This document shows positions 1-5,515 of a stretch of 5,590 nt of DNA, one piece after another. Origin of the DNA: Bacteroidales bacterium UBA2559 (GTDB lineage Bacteria > Bacteroidota > Bacteroidia > Bacteroidales > Bacteroidaceae); the NCBI GenBank assembly GCA_002340405.1, contig DDLZ01000083.1, positions 1 to 5,590 of the forward strand, read 5' to 3'. The position numbers were made by a program, and so were the translations under genes. The stretch's first letter is position 1; each line of letters opens with the position of its first letter. Under the pieces are notes generated by a model. The model ran no database searches and was not told the origin of the DNA. It worked only from the letters and a program-made list of their open reading frames with translations.

Positions 1-218
1 TAATAAGGTAGAGGCGGACAGAATAGTCAGAGTTAGACCGGGTTGAAAATTGGAGTAAACAGCCGGAGGAATAAACCGAAAAAAAAGGAGGAAAAACAGA
101 CCATTATGCCGGACGGATAAAAGGATCCCACTGTTATATTAGGAAGCCCTTTTATAGTCCCGTAAAATGGGAAAAATGCAGAATATCGAAATAAAATGAA
201 AATTTTTTATTGAAAACA
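1..218. other. Left-edge region without a supportable gene
   Basis: I see no convincing gene here. On the plus strand, one frame is open from the edge for 14 codons and stops at TGA 44-46, so the tail of an upstream gene is possible but cannot be shown. On the minus strand, the only short ATG frame (start near 103) closes at about 36, and the two frames that stay open to the left edge have no ATG inside the window. The stretch is purine-rich, with AGGAGG near 86-91. It contains only a weak 4-bp TCCC/GGGA hairpin near 158-172, and I see no clear terminator or promoter. Confidence 0.5.
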
Positions 219-249
219 GTTGTCAGTTTAAAAACAAGCTGTACATTTG
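219..249 (+). promoter_or_regulatory. Bacteroidota-type promoter of the trp leader/trpB2 unit
   Basis: A -33-like GTTG at 219-222 is followed by a 19-bp spacer and a perfect -7 box, TACATTTG, at 242-249, matching the Bacteroidota sigma-ABfr consensus TTTG / TAnnTTTG. Transcription should begin near 253-257, giving a leader RNA of about 20 nt before the leader-peptide ATG and about 200 nt before trpB2. The -7 octamer is identical to that of the arabinofuranosidase promoter at 2844-2851. Confidence 0.75.
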
Positions 250-276
250 CAGACGAAACAGAGCAAAAAAGAGAAA

Positions 277-333
277 ATGAAAATGATGAATATATATTGG
301 TGGTGGCAGCCGTTACAACTCAAAAAGTCGTAG
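277..333 (+). CDS. trpL: trp leader peptide (18 aa, Trp-Trp-Trp)
   Basis: This short frame reads MKMMNIYWWWQPLQLKKS and stops at TAG 331-333. The three consecutive TGG codons (298-306) are very unlikely by chance, and they sit 64 nt before a terminator hairpin that precedes a tryptophan synthase gene. That is the classic architecture of a Trp attenuator: a ribosome that stalls for lack of charged tRNA-Trp changes the fold of the downstream RNA. The start is chosen at 277, after the AG-rich stretch 265-276; in-frame ATGs at 283 and 286 are equally possible and do not change the Trp codons. The peptide itself probably has no function after translation. Neither product nor regulation has been shown experimentally here; both are inferred from sequence and position. 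Confidence 0.85.
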   Translation: MKMMNIYWWWQPLQLKKS

Positions 334-413
334 TAGGTTGAAGCACCGTATATTATAAATATCATATATACAATCGGGCCTTGCCGCAACTGCGACAGGG
401 CCCGATTCTTTTT
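301..413 (+). promoter_or_regulatory. Trp transcription attenuator (alternative RNA folds)
   Basis: Four interacting segments can be drawn. Region 2 is GGTTGAAGCACCG at 336-348. It can pair with region 1, which overlaps the Trp codons: GGTTG 336-340 with CAACT 316-320, G343 with C307, and CACC 344-347 with GGTG 302-305. It can also pair with region 3: GGTTG with a second CAACT at 387-391, GCA 343-345 with TGC 382-384, and CCG 346-348 with CGG 375-377. The region 2:3 pairing consumes the 5' arm of the terminator (372-407), so the two folds exclude each other. A ribosome stalled on the TGG codons would cover region 1 and free region 2 to block termination. One that reaches the stop codon at 331-333 would cover region 2 and allow termination. 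Pairings were found by eye and no folding energies were computed. Confidence 0.8.
372..413 (+). terminator. Intrinsic terminator of the trp attenuator
   Basis: AATCGGGCC at 372-380 pairs perfectly with GGCCCGATT at 399-407. The stem continues inward through one wobble and one C-A mismatch to CGC 385-387 / GCG 392-394, closing an AACT tetraloop. A T-rich tract (TTCTTTTT, 406-413) follows directly. It lies 41 nt before the trpB2 start codon, so termination here would stop expression of that gene. Confidence 0.9.
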
Positions 414-454
414 AGACAGAAATTTTAATTTATTCACCTATAACAAATGTTATT

Positions 455-1822
455 ATGAAAAATCAAAAAAAGTATTTGCTTGACGAGAATGAGATTCCAA
501 GAGCATGGTTTAACATCCAGGCAATTATGCCCAACAAACCGCTTCCATTCCTCCATCCCGCAACACGTCAGGAACTTAAACCTGAGGATTTGTTCCCTAT
601 CTTTTGCGAGGAGTGTTCCAAACAGGAACTAAACCAGACCGACGAATGGATTCCCATTCCCGAGGAGGTGGTAAGGCAGTACGCCGCATACCGATGCACC
701 CCACTGGTGAGAGCTTACGATTTTGAGAAGGCTCTTGGAACACCCGCCCGCATATACTTCAAGAATGAGAGTGTGTCACCGGCCGGTTCACATAAGCTCA
801 ACTCGGCTTTGGCACAGGCCTATTATGCTAAAGAGCAGGGTATAACAAACTTAACTACCGAGACCGGTGCCGGTCAGTGGGGCGGTGCCCTCTCCTATGC
901 CGCCAAAAAATTTGGCATAGAATGCGCTGTATATATGGTTAAGGCCAGCTATAACCAAAAGCCCTACCGCCGTTCAATCATGCAGACCTTTGGTGCGACC
1001 ATAACCCCGTCACCTTCTATGTCAACACGTGCCGGCAAGGATATGATCACAGCCGACCCGAACGACCAGGGCTCACTTGGAGGTGCCATATCGGAAGCTA
1101 TCGAATTGGCTCTGACTACCGATAACTGTAAGTACTCTCTCGGCTCGGTGCTCAATCACGTCTGTTTACATCAGACTGTAATAGGCCTGGAGGCCGAAAA
1201 GCAGATGGCTTTGGCCGAGGATTATCCGGACATTGTGATTGCCTGCTTTGGCGGCGGCTCTAACTTCTGCGGAATTGCCCTGCCTTTCATGCGTCACAAG
1301 ATACAGAAGGGCGAAAAGACACGTTTCATTGCAGCCGAACCGGCATCGTGTCCAAAACTGACGCGCGGCGAATTTAAATATGATTTCGGCGATGAATCGG
1401 GACTCACTCCGCTGCTGCCTATGTACACTCTGGGACACACCTTCAAACCCGCTACCATACACGCCGGCGGTCTGCGTTATCACGGTGCAGGCGTAGTGCT
1501 TTCACAACTCATGAAAGACGGCTACATGGAGGCAGTTGATATTGAACAGAACGAATCGTTTAAAGCAGGCGTACTGTTTGCCCGCACTGAGGGTATCATT
1601 CCTGCTCCCGAGTCATGCCACGCCATCGCAGCTACCGTGCACGAGGCTCTTAAGTGCAAAGAGACCGGTGAAAGCAAGACTATTCTGTTCAACCTATCCG
1701 GTCACGGATTTGTTGATATGTCGGCTTATGACCAATATCTTGCAGGTGAACTGCAGGACTTCCGTCTTTCCGATGAAGAGCTTGCTAAATTTATGGCAAG
1801 TGCCAACGCTCTGAACGAATAA
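455..1822 (+). CDS. trpB: Tryptophan synthase beta chain, TrpB2 type
   Basis: This 455-aa PLP enzyme should join indole and L-serine to make L-tryptophan in the cytoplasm. Visible active-site features are the PLP lysine K114 in PAGSHKLNSA, the catalytic glutamate E136 in TETGAGQWG, the phosphate-binding loop GGGSN at 266-270, EGIIPAPESCHA at 379-390, and the cofactor-contacting serine S415 in LSGHG. The roughly 70-residue N-terminal extension, the length (the classical TrpA-partnered TrpB1 is about 400 aa), and GSHK instead of the TrpB1 form GAHK place it in the TrpB2 branch (the TrpB-like family TIGR01415). TrpB2 enzymes often work without TrpA and are proposed to use free indole. No trpA or other trp gene lies in the window, and the next gene is convergent. 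The ATG at 455 lies 41 nt after the attenuator terminator; an ATG at 447 runs into a stop within three codons. Regulation by the Trp attenuator supports a true tryptophan role. Confidence 0.93.
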   Translation: MKNQKKYLLDENEIPRAWFNIQAIMPNKPLPFLHPATRQELKPEDLFPIFCEECSKQELNQTDEWIPIPEEVVRQYAAYRCTPLVRAYDFEKALGTPARIYFKNESVSPAGSHKLNSALAQAYYAKEQGITNLTTETGAGQWGGALSYAAKKFGIECAVYMVKASYNQKPYRRSIMQTFGATITPSPSMSTRAGKDMITADPNDQGSLGGAISEAIELALTTDNCKYSLGSVLNHVCLHQTVIGLEAEKQMALAEDYPDIVIACFGGGSNFCGIALPFMRHKIQKGEKTRFIAAEPASCPKLTRGEFKYDFGDESGLTPLLPMYTLGHTFKPATIHAGGLRYHGAGVVLSQLMKDGYMEAVDIEQNESFKAGVLFARTEGIIPAPESCHAIAATVHEALKCKETGESKTILFNLSGHGFVDMSAYDQYLAGELQDFRLSDEELAKFMASANALNE

Positions 1823-1842
1823 ATGGTGAAACATTCAGGCCG

Positions 1843-1865
1843 ACAGCATTAGTTTAAGATGCTGT
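1843..1865 (+). other. Small hairpin in the trpB2 3' untranslated region
   Basis: ACAGCAT at 1843-1849 pairs perfectly with ATGCTGT at 1859-1865 across a 9-nt loop, 20 nt after the trpB2 stop. No T tract follows on either strand, so it is not a terminator by itself. It may stabilise the 3' end of the trpB2 message upstream of the larger hairpin; that role is inference. Confidence 0.4.
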
Positions 1866-1871
1866 ATGACC

Positions 1872-1915
1872 AAAAAAAAGGACCCACCGGTCAGAATATG
1901 ACCGACGGGTCCTTT
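1872..1915. terminator. Terminator between convergent trpB2 and nitroreductase genes
   Basis: AAAGGACCC at 1877-1885 pairs with GGGTCCTTT at 1907-1915. After a 2x2 internal loop, CGGTCA at 1888-1893 pairs with TGACCG at 1899-1904 around a 5-nt loop. Eight adenines at 1872-1879 become a U tract on the minus strand, so it is a strong terminator for the nitroreductase message. On the plus strand the stem is followed only by TTT then AAAC, so it would stop trpB2 transcription less efficiently. Confidence 0.85.
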
Positions 1916-1949
1916 AAACATTATAATCTATTGATCAATCCGATTAAAA

Positions 1950-2570
1950 TCAAAAGAACTTTACCACCTCATTTAGCGGTTTGCGAGCCGGTCGAACGGG
2001 GTCCAATGCTCTGTAGCCGAGGCTTATCACAGCCATTATGCACTCATCTTCGGGAATGTCCAACAGATTGCGCAGCGCATCGGAATCACGCATTCCCATT
2101 ATTAGGGTGTCAAATCCGCGCTCTCTGGCCTTAAGTATAAAAAAGGCATTGCTCAATCCATTGTCATAAGCTCCCCAACCCTCGCCTATCTCGTTCGCCG
2201 CCTGTCCGCGAAAGAATCCGGAACGGCTCTTGATATAGGTGGAAACAATCATAACCGGCGCTCCGGCAGTATTGCGCTTATTGCCTTCACCAATCAAATC
2301 CTTGATAGCAGCCACCTTTTCAGGATCCATGGCCACATAATATTTTGTCGGCTGCTGATTAGCCCACGAAGGAGCTTCCATGGCGGTCATTATAAGGTCG
2401 GCAACCTGCTCCTCGGAAATTGTTTTGGAAGCGTCATAATTACGTACACTGCGCCTTGAAGCTACAATCTCGTCAAAACTCTGAACCGGCTGCTGCTCCT
2501 GTACATCCTTGCACCCGTACATCAGCATCAAACCCAATGCAACGAGTGTTAATAGTTTAATCTTTTTCAT
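1950..2570 (-). CDS. Nitroreductase-family lipoprotein
   Basis: This 206-aa protein begins with a lipoprotein signal: positively charged MKKIK, a hydrophobic core, and a lipobox ending MYGC with the lipidated cysteine at C20. A nitroreductase-like FMN fold (PF00881 family) follows: SRRSVRNYD at 38-46, an N-terminal signature that usually contacts the FMN phosphate; APSWANQQPTKYY at 66-78; the helix region GAYDNGLSNAFFILKARERGFDT at 133-155 (seen in two parts); and GYR at 185-187 with the typical ending RKPLNEVVKFF. Family members use FMN and NAD(P)H to reduce nitro compounds, quinones or other substrates; the actual substrate here is unknown. The length after removal of the signal (about 187 aa) suits a complete minimal nitroreductase. 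The odd feature is the export signal, because most relatives are cytoplasmic. It is a single-gene unit, divergent from the arabinofuranosidase and convergent with trpB2. The family call is firm; location and chemistry are inferred. Confidence 0.88.
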   Translation of the reverse strand: MKKIKLLTLVALGLMLMYGCKDVQEQQPVQSFDEIVASRRSVRNYDASKTISEEQVADLIMTAMEAPSWANQQPTKYYVAMDPEKVAAIKDLIGEGNKRNTAGAPVMIVSTYIKSRSGFFRGQAANEIGEGWGAYDNGLSNAFFILKARERGFDTLIMGMRDSDALRNLLDIPEDECIMAVISLGYRALDPVRPARKPLNEVVKFF

Positions 2571-2647
2571 ATTTATTGATTTTTTGATAATTTATTTTCC
2601 GTTGCTAATATAATTCATTTTTCAATAATTGCAAATTAACGTATTAA

Positions 2648-2678
2648 TTTGTACAAACTTAACTGCCGTTTGTACAAC
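2648..2678. repeat. Paired TTTGTACAA palindromes, candidate operator
   Basis: TTTGTACAAA (2648-2657) is a perfect 10-bp palindrome, and TTTGTACAAC (2669-2678) repeats it 21 bp away, or two helical turns. Because each unit is self-complementary, the pair also forms a larger dyad: TTGTACAAAC 2649-2658 against GTTTGTACAA 2668-2677 with a 9-nt centre. It lies 78 bp upstream of the nitroreductase start and overlaps its candidate -7 box. The spacing suggests two protein dimers on one DNA face. The regulator is unknown. Confidence 0.5.
2654..2661 (-). promoter_or_regulatory. Candidate -7 box of the nitroreductase gene
   Basis: Read on the minus strand, the sequence is TAAGTTTG, an exact match to TAnnTTTG, 83 bp upstream of the start codon. 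I see no good -33 element at the usual 19-bp spacing, so an activator may be needed or the true promoter may lie elsewhere. A one-mismatch alternative, TTAATTTG, sits at 2632-2639. The box overlaps the first TTTGTACAAA palindrome, so binding there would be expected to affect transcription. Confidence 0.35.
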
Positions 2679-2766
2679 ATTGGAATATGGATAGATATTA
2701 ACGTTTTAAACTTTATCATCGGCTTAAATTGCTTTATTAAGTATAAAATATTCATATATGCAAAAC

Positions 2767-2786
2767 ATAACCGTAAAACGAGTTAT
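2767..2786. repeat. ATAAC-N10-GTTAT dyad upstream of the GH51 promoter
   Basis: ATAAC at 2767-2771 and GTTAT at 2782-2786 are exact inverted half-sites separated by 10 bp. The dyad ends 34 bp before the -33 box of the arabinofuranosidase promoter, a usual place for an activator. The same half-sites recur at the probable transcription start. The region is AT-rich, so chance occurrence is a real possibility. Confidence 0.3.
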
Positions 2787-2820
2787 CGGAAAATCATAGC
2801 TCAGATTAAGAATGAGATAT

Positions 2821-2851
2821 TTTGGAAAGCTGTTGATTTGTCATACATTTG
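2821..2851 (+). promoter_or_regulatory. Consensus promoter of the GH51 gene
   Basis: TTTG at 2821-2824, a spacer of exactly 19 bp and TACATTTG at 2844-2851 give a full match to the Bacteroidota promoter consensus. Transcription should begin near 2855-2859, leaving a 5' untranslated leader of about 25 nt before the ATG at 2882. The TTG codon at 2849 lies inside the -7 box, which rules it out as a translation start for this transcript. Confidence 0.85.
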
Positions 2852-2863
2852 TTATGCTATAAC
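2851..2863. repeat. GTTAT-GCT-ATAAC inverted repeat at the GH51 transcription start
   Basis: This is a perfect 5-bp inverted repeat with a 3-nt centre. It begins at the last base of the -7 box and covers the expected transcription start, a position typical of repressor operators. It shares its half-sites with the dyad at 2767-2786. It may also be an accident of AT-rich sequence. Confidence 0.35.
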
Positions 2864-2881
2864 ATTAATTTTTATCAGACT

Positions 2882-4852
2882 ATGAAACTATTACGTCTAT
2901 TGACTGCTTTTTTGGCAGCTACAGCATTTTTCCCGGTAAATGCGGCTGACAACATTTTTGATATTGATGTCAAAAAGAAAGGGGCGCCTATTCAGAGCAC
3001 CATGTACGGAATATTCTTTGAGGACATAAACTTTGCGGCTGACGGCGGACTCTATGCCGAGCTTGTTAAGAACCGCTCGTTTGAATTCCCCAACCCTCTT
3101 CAAGGCTGGAAGGTATTCGGGAATGTCCGGGTCATGAATGACGGACCGTTTGAGCGTAATCCGCATTACGTGCGTCTTTCCGATCCGGGGCATTCACATA
3201 AGCATACGGGTCTTGATAATGAAGGATTCTTTGGGATTGGCATCAAAAGAGGTGTTGACTACCATTTTTCCGTATGGGCGCGTGCCGACCGTCCGGTAAC
3301 GATACGGATTGAGCTTGTCAATACCACATCGATGGGCGAAAATCACTTTTTATGCCAGCAACGTCTGACTGTCAATAGCACGGAATGGAAAAAATATCAA
3401 GTCACTCTGCGTCCTAATGCGACTTTCGATAAATCGGCTTTACGCATCTTTATGGAGACAAGAAACGGCGCCAGCGTTGATCTGGAGCATATATCGCTGT
3501 TCCCATCGGACACATGGAAAGGGCGTGAGGGCGGTCTGCGTAAGGATCTGGCCGAGGCGCTTGCCGACCTGAGTCCGGGCGTGTTCCGTTTCCCCGGCGG
3601 ATGTATTGTCGAAGGTACGGACCTTGAAACCCGCTACAACTGGAAAAACAGTATTGGACCGGTCGAGAACCGTCCCCTGAATGAGAACCGTTGGGAATAC
3701 ACCTTCCCGCACCGTTTTTATCCGGATTATTTTCAAAGTTACGGACTGGGGTTTTTCGAATTCTTTCAGCTAAGCGAGGATATAGGTGCCGAGCCGCTTC
3801 CGATCGTGAGCTGCGGTTTAGCCTGTCAGTTCCAGAATAACGATATAAGTGCACATGTGCCGGTTGACCAGCTTGATCCATACATTCAGGATGCACTTGA
3901 CCTTATTGAGTTTGCAAACGGTCCGACCGATTCTGAATGGGGTAAAATCCGCGCCGATATGGGACACCCCGAACCGTTTAACCTGAAATATATAGGTATT
4001 GGCAATGAGCAGTGGGATACCCTCTATCCGGAACGCCTGGAGCCGTTCATCAAAGCTATCCGTAAGGCATACCCCGATATTCAGATAATAGGGTCATCGG
4101 GGCCCAACTCCGAAGGTGAGCAGTTTGACTATCTCTGGAAGGAGATGAAGCGCCTTAAGGTCGATTTGGTTGACGAACATTTCTACCGACCGTATAACTG
4201 GTTCCTTTCGCAGGGTACGCGTTATGATAGTTATGACCGCAATGGACCTATAGTCTTTGCCGGAGAGTATGCCTGTCACGCATCGGGCAGGAAATGGAAC
4301 CATTACTATGCAGCCATACTCGAGGCGGCCTTCATGACCAACCTTGAGAGAAATGCCGATATTGTTCACATGGCAACATATGCTCCCCTTTTTGCACATG
4401 TGGAGGGCTGGCAGTGGCGTCCTGACCTGATCTGGTTTGACAACCTGAACTCTTTTCGCACCGTCAGCTGGCACGTACAGCAGTTATACGGTCAATACAA
4501 AGGTGAGAACGTTTTGGCTCTTACCATGGACGGTGCGCCCATAGCAGGTAAACAGGACCAGAACGGTCTGTTTGCTAGTGCCGTTTGTGAGGGCGACCTT
4601 ATATATATAAAGGTGATCAACACATCCGAACAGGCTCAACAGTTAACTTTAAAGTTCAACGGACTCAAAAACAGAGAGAGTATCAAAGCTGTAAAACGTA
4701 TAGACTTGCAGAGTGACAAGCTCTATGAGGACAACATTGAAGACCCGACTAACATTATTCCCGTAGAAAAACCCTTCAGCGGCCAAGGCAAAGAGGTAGA
4801 AACAACAGTTGCGCCACAGAGTTTCAGCATATTGGTGTTGACTGTGGAATAA
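2882..4852 (+). CDS. Secreted GH51 alpha-L-arabinofuranosidase
   Basis: This 656-aa enzyme should remove terminal alpha-L-arabinofuranosyl groups from arabinan, arabinoxylan or their oligosaccharides, probably in the periplasm. Residues 1-21 form a Sec signal peptide (MKLLRLL, hydrophobic core, cleavage near VNA|AD). The N-terminal GH51 segment YGIFFEDINFAADGGLYAELVKNRSFE (seen in parts over 42-68) is followed by a beta-rich insert at about 70-208 resembling a CBM4/9-like module. A TIM barrel spans roughly 215-535 and a C-terminal beta-sandwich completes the protein. The acid/base is E376 in IGIGNEQW and the nucleophile is E462 in VFAGEYACH; HFY at 433-435 is also typical. The ATG at 2882 is preferred over an in-frame TTG at 2849 because the signal peptide begins there and the TTG lies inside the promoter. 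No SusC/SusD, sensor or other glycosidase gene is visible, so it seems monocistronic. Family and catalytic residues are secure; the exact substrate is not. Confidence 0.95.
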   Translation: MKLLRLLTAFLAATAFFPVNAADNIFDIDVKKKGAPIQSTMYGIFFEDINFAADGGLYAELVKNRSFEFPNPLQGWKVFGNVRVMNDGPFERNPHYVRLSDPGHSHKHTGLDNEGFFGIGIKRGVDYHFSVWARADRPVTIRIELVNTTSMGENHFLCQQRLTVNSTEWKKYQVTLRPNATFDKSALRIFMETRNGASVDLEHISLFPSDTWKGREGGLRKDLAEALADLSPGVFRFPGGCIVEGTDLETRYNWKNSIGPVENRPLNENRWEYTFPHRFYPDYFQSYGLGFFEFFQLSEDIGAEPLPIVSCGLACQFQNNDISAHVPVDQLDPYIQDALDLIEFANGPTDSEWGKIRADMGHPEPFNLKYIGIGNEQWDTLYPERLEPFIKAIRKAYPDIQIIGSSGPNSEGEQFDYLWKEMKRLKVDLVDEHFYRPYNWFLSQGTRYDSYDRNGPIVFAGEYACHASGRKWNHYYAAILEAAFMTNLERNADIVHMATYAPLFAHVEGWQWRPDLIWFDNLNSFRTVSWHVQQLYGQYKGENVLALTMDGAPIAGKQDQNGLFASAVCEGDLIYIKVINTSEQAQQLTLKFNGLKNRESIKAVKRIDLQSDKLYEDNIEDPTNIIPVEKPFSGQGKEVETTVAPQSFSILVLTVE

Positions 4853-4875
4853 AATTCATCATATAGTTGAATGGA

Positions 4876-4912
4876 AAAGTCCGGCAGAGATTACAATCTA
4901 CTACCGGACTTT
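4876..4912. terminator. Bidirectional terminator between GH51 and small lipoprotein genes
   Basis: AAAGTCCGG at 4876-4884 pairs perfectly with CCGGACTTT at 4904-4912. An inner AGAT/ATCT stem (4888-4891 / 4896-4899) closes a 4-nt loop. The hairpin ends with TTT on the plus strand and TTTT on the minus strand, so it can serve both convergent genes, though neither T tract is long. It lies 23 nt after the arabinofuranosidase stop and 28 nt after the lipoprotein stop. Confidence 0.75.
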
Positions 4913-4940
4913 GTCATTATTGCTGACCAAGCAACAAAAA

Positions 4941-5477
4941 TCAATCTCTTAGGACAATCTCAATGAAAAAATAATAGTTGCTGCCAAACAAAATCTCATT
5001 TTGATAACCCTGGTCGCTCTTCTTCTCCGCTGAATTATCCATCAACGGCATCAAGGTGTTAAATTCTCTCAAACGTTTCCTGCTATTAGCAATTTTGATA
5101 GTCTTGATTTTGGATACTGACATTTCAGCAGGATTACTGTATATACCTTTGTAAAGCCACTCCTTTGAGTCATGCATATAATAATATATACCAAAGCCGT
5201 CATACTCTGAACCACTGGTAGATATAGGAGCATTTGCTCTAAGCATATATCCTAAAAAATCAATGTCATACAGCTCTCTGTCAGCTGCATCAAGCTCATC
5301 GGGAAACTGAATTGTGGAGAATCCGTCAGCTACGGTAAGCGTAGCTTTGTCACCTTCCGGAATAATGATACCTTTAGGCTTTTTGGTCGAACCGGACGAG
5401 CCACAACTGTAAACCGCAAATACAGCACTCATGATAAGTGCTGTAAAGAGCAAAGAAGTCAAATTTTTTCTTTTCAT
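4941..5477 (-). CDS. Small lipoprotein of unknown function
   Basis: I do not recognise this family. From the ATG at 5477 the product is 178 aa. MKRKN and a hydrophobic stretch lead to a lipobox ending VYSC, with the lipidated cysteine at C25. A flexible GSSGSTKKPKG linker follows, then a compact domain of alternating hydrophobic and polar residues that suggests beta-sheet, with an aromatic patch GFGIYYYMHD at 94-103 and a second near the end, SNYYFFIEIVL (166-176). No catalytic motif is apparent. An upstream in-frame ATG at 5498 would add seven residues; 5477 is preferred because it gives a normal lipoprotein signal and because the candidate promoter lies directly upstream. The gene converges on the arabinofuranosidase and shares its terminator. 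The protein is probably anchored to the inner or outer membrane. Confidence 0.8.
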   Translation of the reverse strand: MKRKNLTSLLFTALIMSAVFAVYSCGSSGSTKKPKGIIIPEGDKATLTVADGFSTIQFPDELDAADRELYDIDFLGYMLRANAPISTSGSEYDGFGIYYYMHDSKEWLYKGIYSNPAEMSVSKIKTIKIANSRKRLREFNTLMPLMDNSAEKKSDQGYQNEILFGSNYYFFIEIVLRD

Positions 5478-5507
5478 ATTATTAATTTTTATGGTCATGA
5501 GACCTAT

Positions 5508-5515
5508 TAAACATA
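5508..5515 (-). promoter_or_regulatory. Weak candidate -7 box of the small lipoprotein gene
   Basis: Read on the minus strand, the box is TATGTTTA, one mismatch from TAnnTTTG. No good -33 element is seen at 19 bp. Transcription would begin near 5501-5504, about 25 nt before the ATG at 5477 and almost at the alternative ATG 5498, which fits the shorter start. The rest of the right edge (5516-5590) holds only AT-rich DNA, with ATTGTAA repeated at 5532-5538 and 5541-5547. Confidence 0.3.

Larger units (their letters stand above)
2571..2881. other. 311-bp divergent intergenic region with regulatory repeats
   Basis: This AT-rich spacer separates the divergent nitroreductase (minus) and arabinofuranosidase (plus) genes. 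It contains paired TTTGTACAA palindromes (2648-2678), two near-identical ATTAACGTnTTAA direct repeats (2635-2647 and 2697-2709, 12 of 13 matching), an ATAAC-N10-GTTAT dyad (2767-2786), the arabinofuranosidase promoter (2821-2851) and GTTAT-GCT-ATAAC at its probable start site (2851-2863). A 78-codon open frame across it has no gene-like features and overlaps the promoter, so I treat the region as non-coding. Confidence 0.7.

Noticed and set aside
1..141. Possible start of a minus-strand gene running off the left edge
   Set aside because: The frame open to the edge encodes a hydrophobic stretch but has no ATG after its upstream stop, and the frame that has an ATG closes near 36.
228..437. Minus-strand 69-codon frame with hydrophobic residues
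   Set aside because: It lies antisense across the trp promoter, leader peptide and attenuator, which explain the sequence much better; it has no promoter or family resemblance.
964..1483. Minus-strand frames of 63 and 105 codons inside trpB2
   Set aside because: They are shadows of the trpB2 coding sequence, with no independent support.
1536..1814. 92-codon plus-strand frame within trpB2
   Set aside because: It is an out-of-frame overlap with the conserved C-terminal part of trpB2, including the EGIIPAPE and LSGHG motifs.
1859..2134. 91-codon plus-strand frame
   Set aside because: It begins in the terminator hairpin and is antisense to the well-supported nitroreductase gene.
2849..2881. 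N-terminal extension of the arabinofuranosidase from a TTG codon
   Set aside because: The TTG is part of the -7 promoter box, the 11 added residues precede a normal signal peptide, and the ATG at 2882 is in the expected position.
2649..2885. 78-codon plus-strand frame in the divergent spacer
   Set aside because: It starts at TTG inside a palindromic repeat, runs through the GH51 promoter and past its start codon, and has the composition of translated AT-rich non-coding DNA.
3440..3896. Overlapping minus-strand frames of 98 and 148 codons
   Set aside because: Both are antisense to the conserved catalytic part of the GH51 gene and show no domain or start-site evidence.
2882..4852. Polysaccharide utilisation locus
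   Set aside because: Only one glycoside hydrolase is present; there is no SusC/SusD pair, hybrid two-component sensor or second enzyme in the window.
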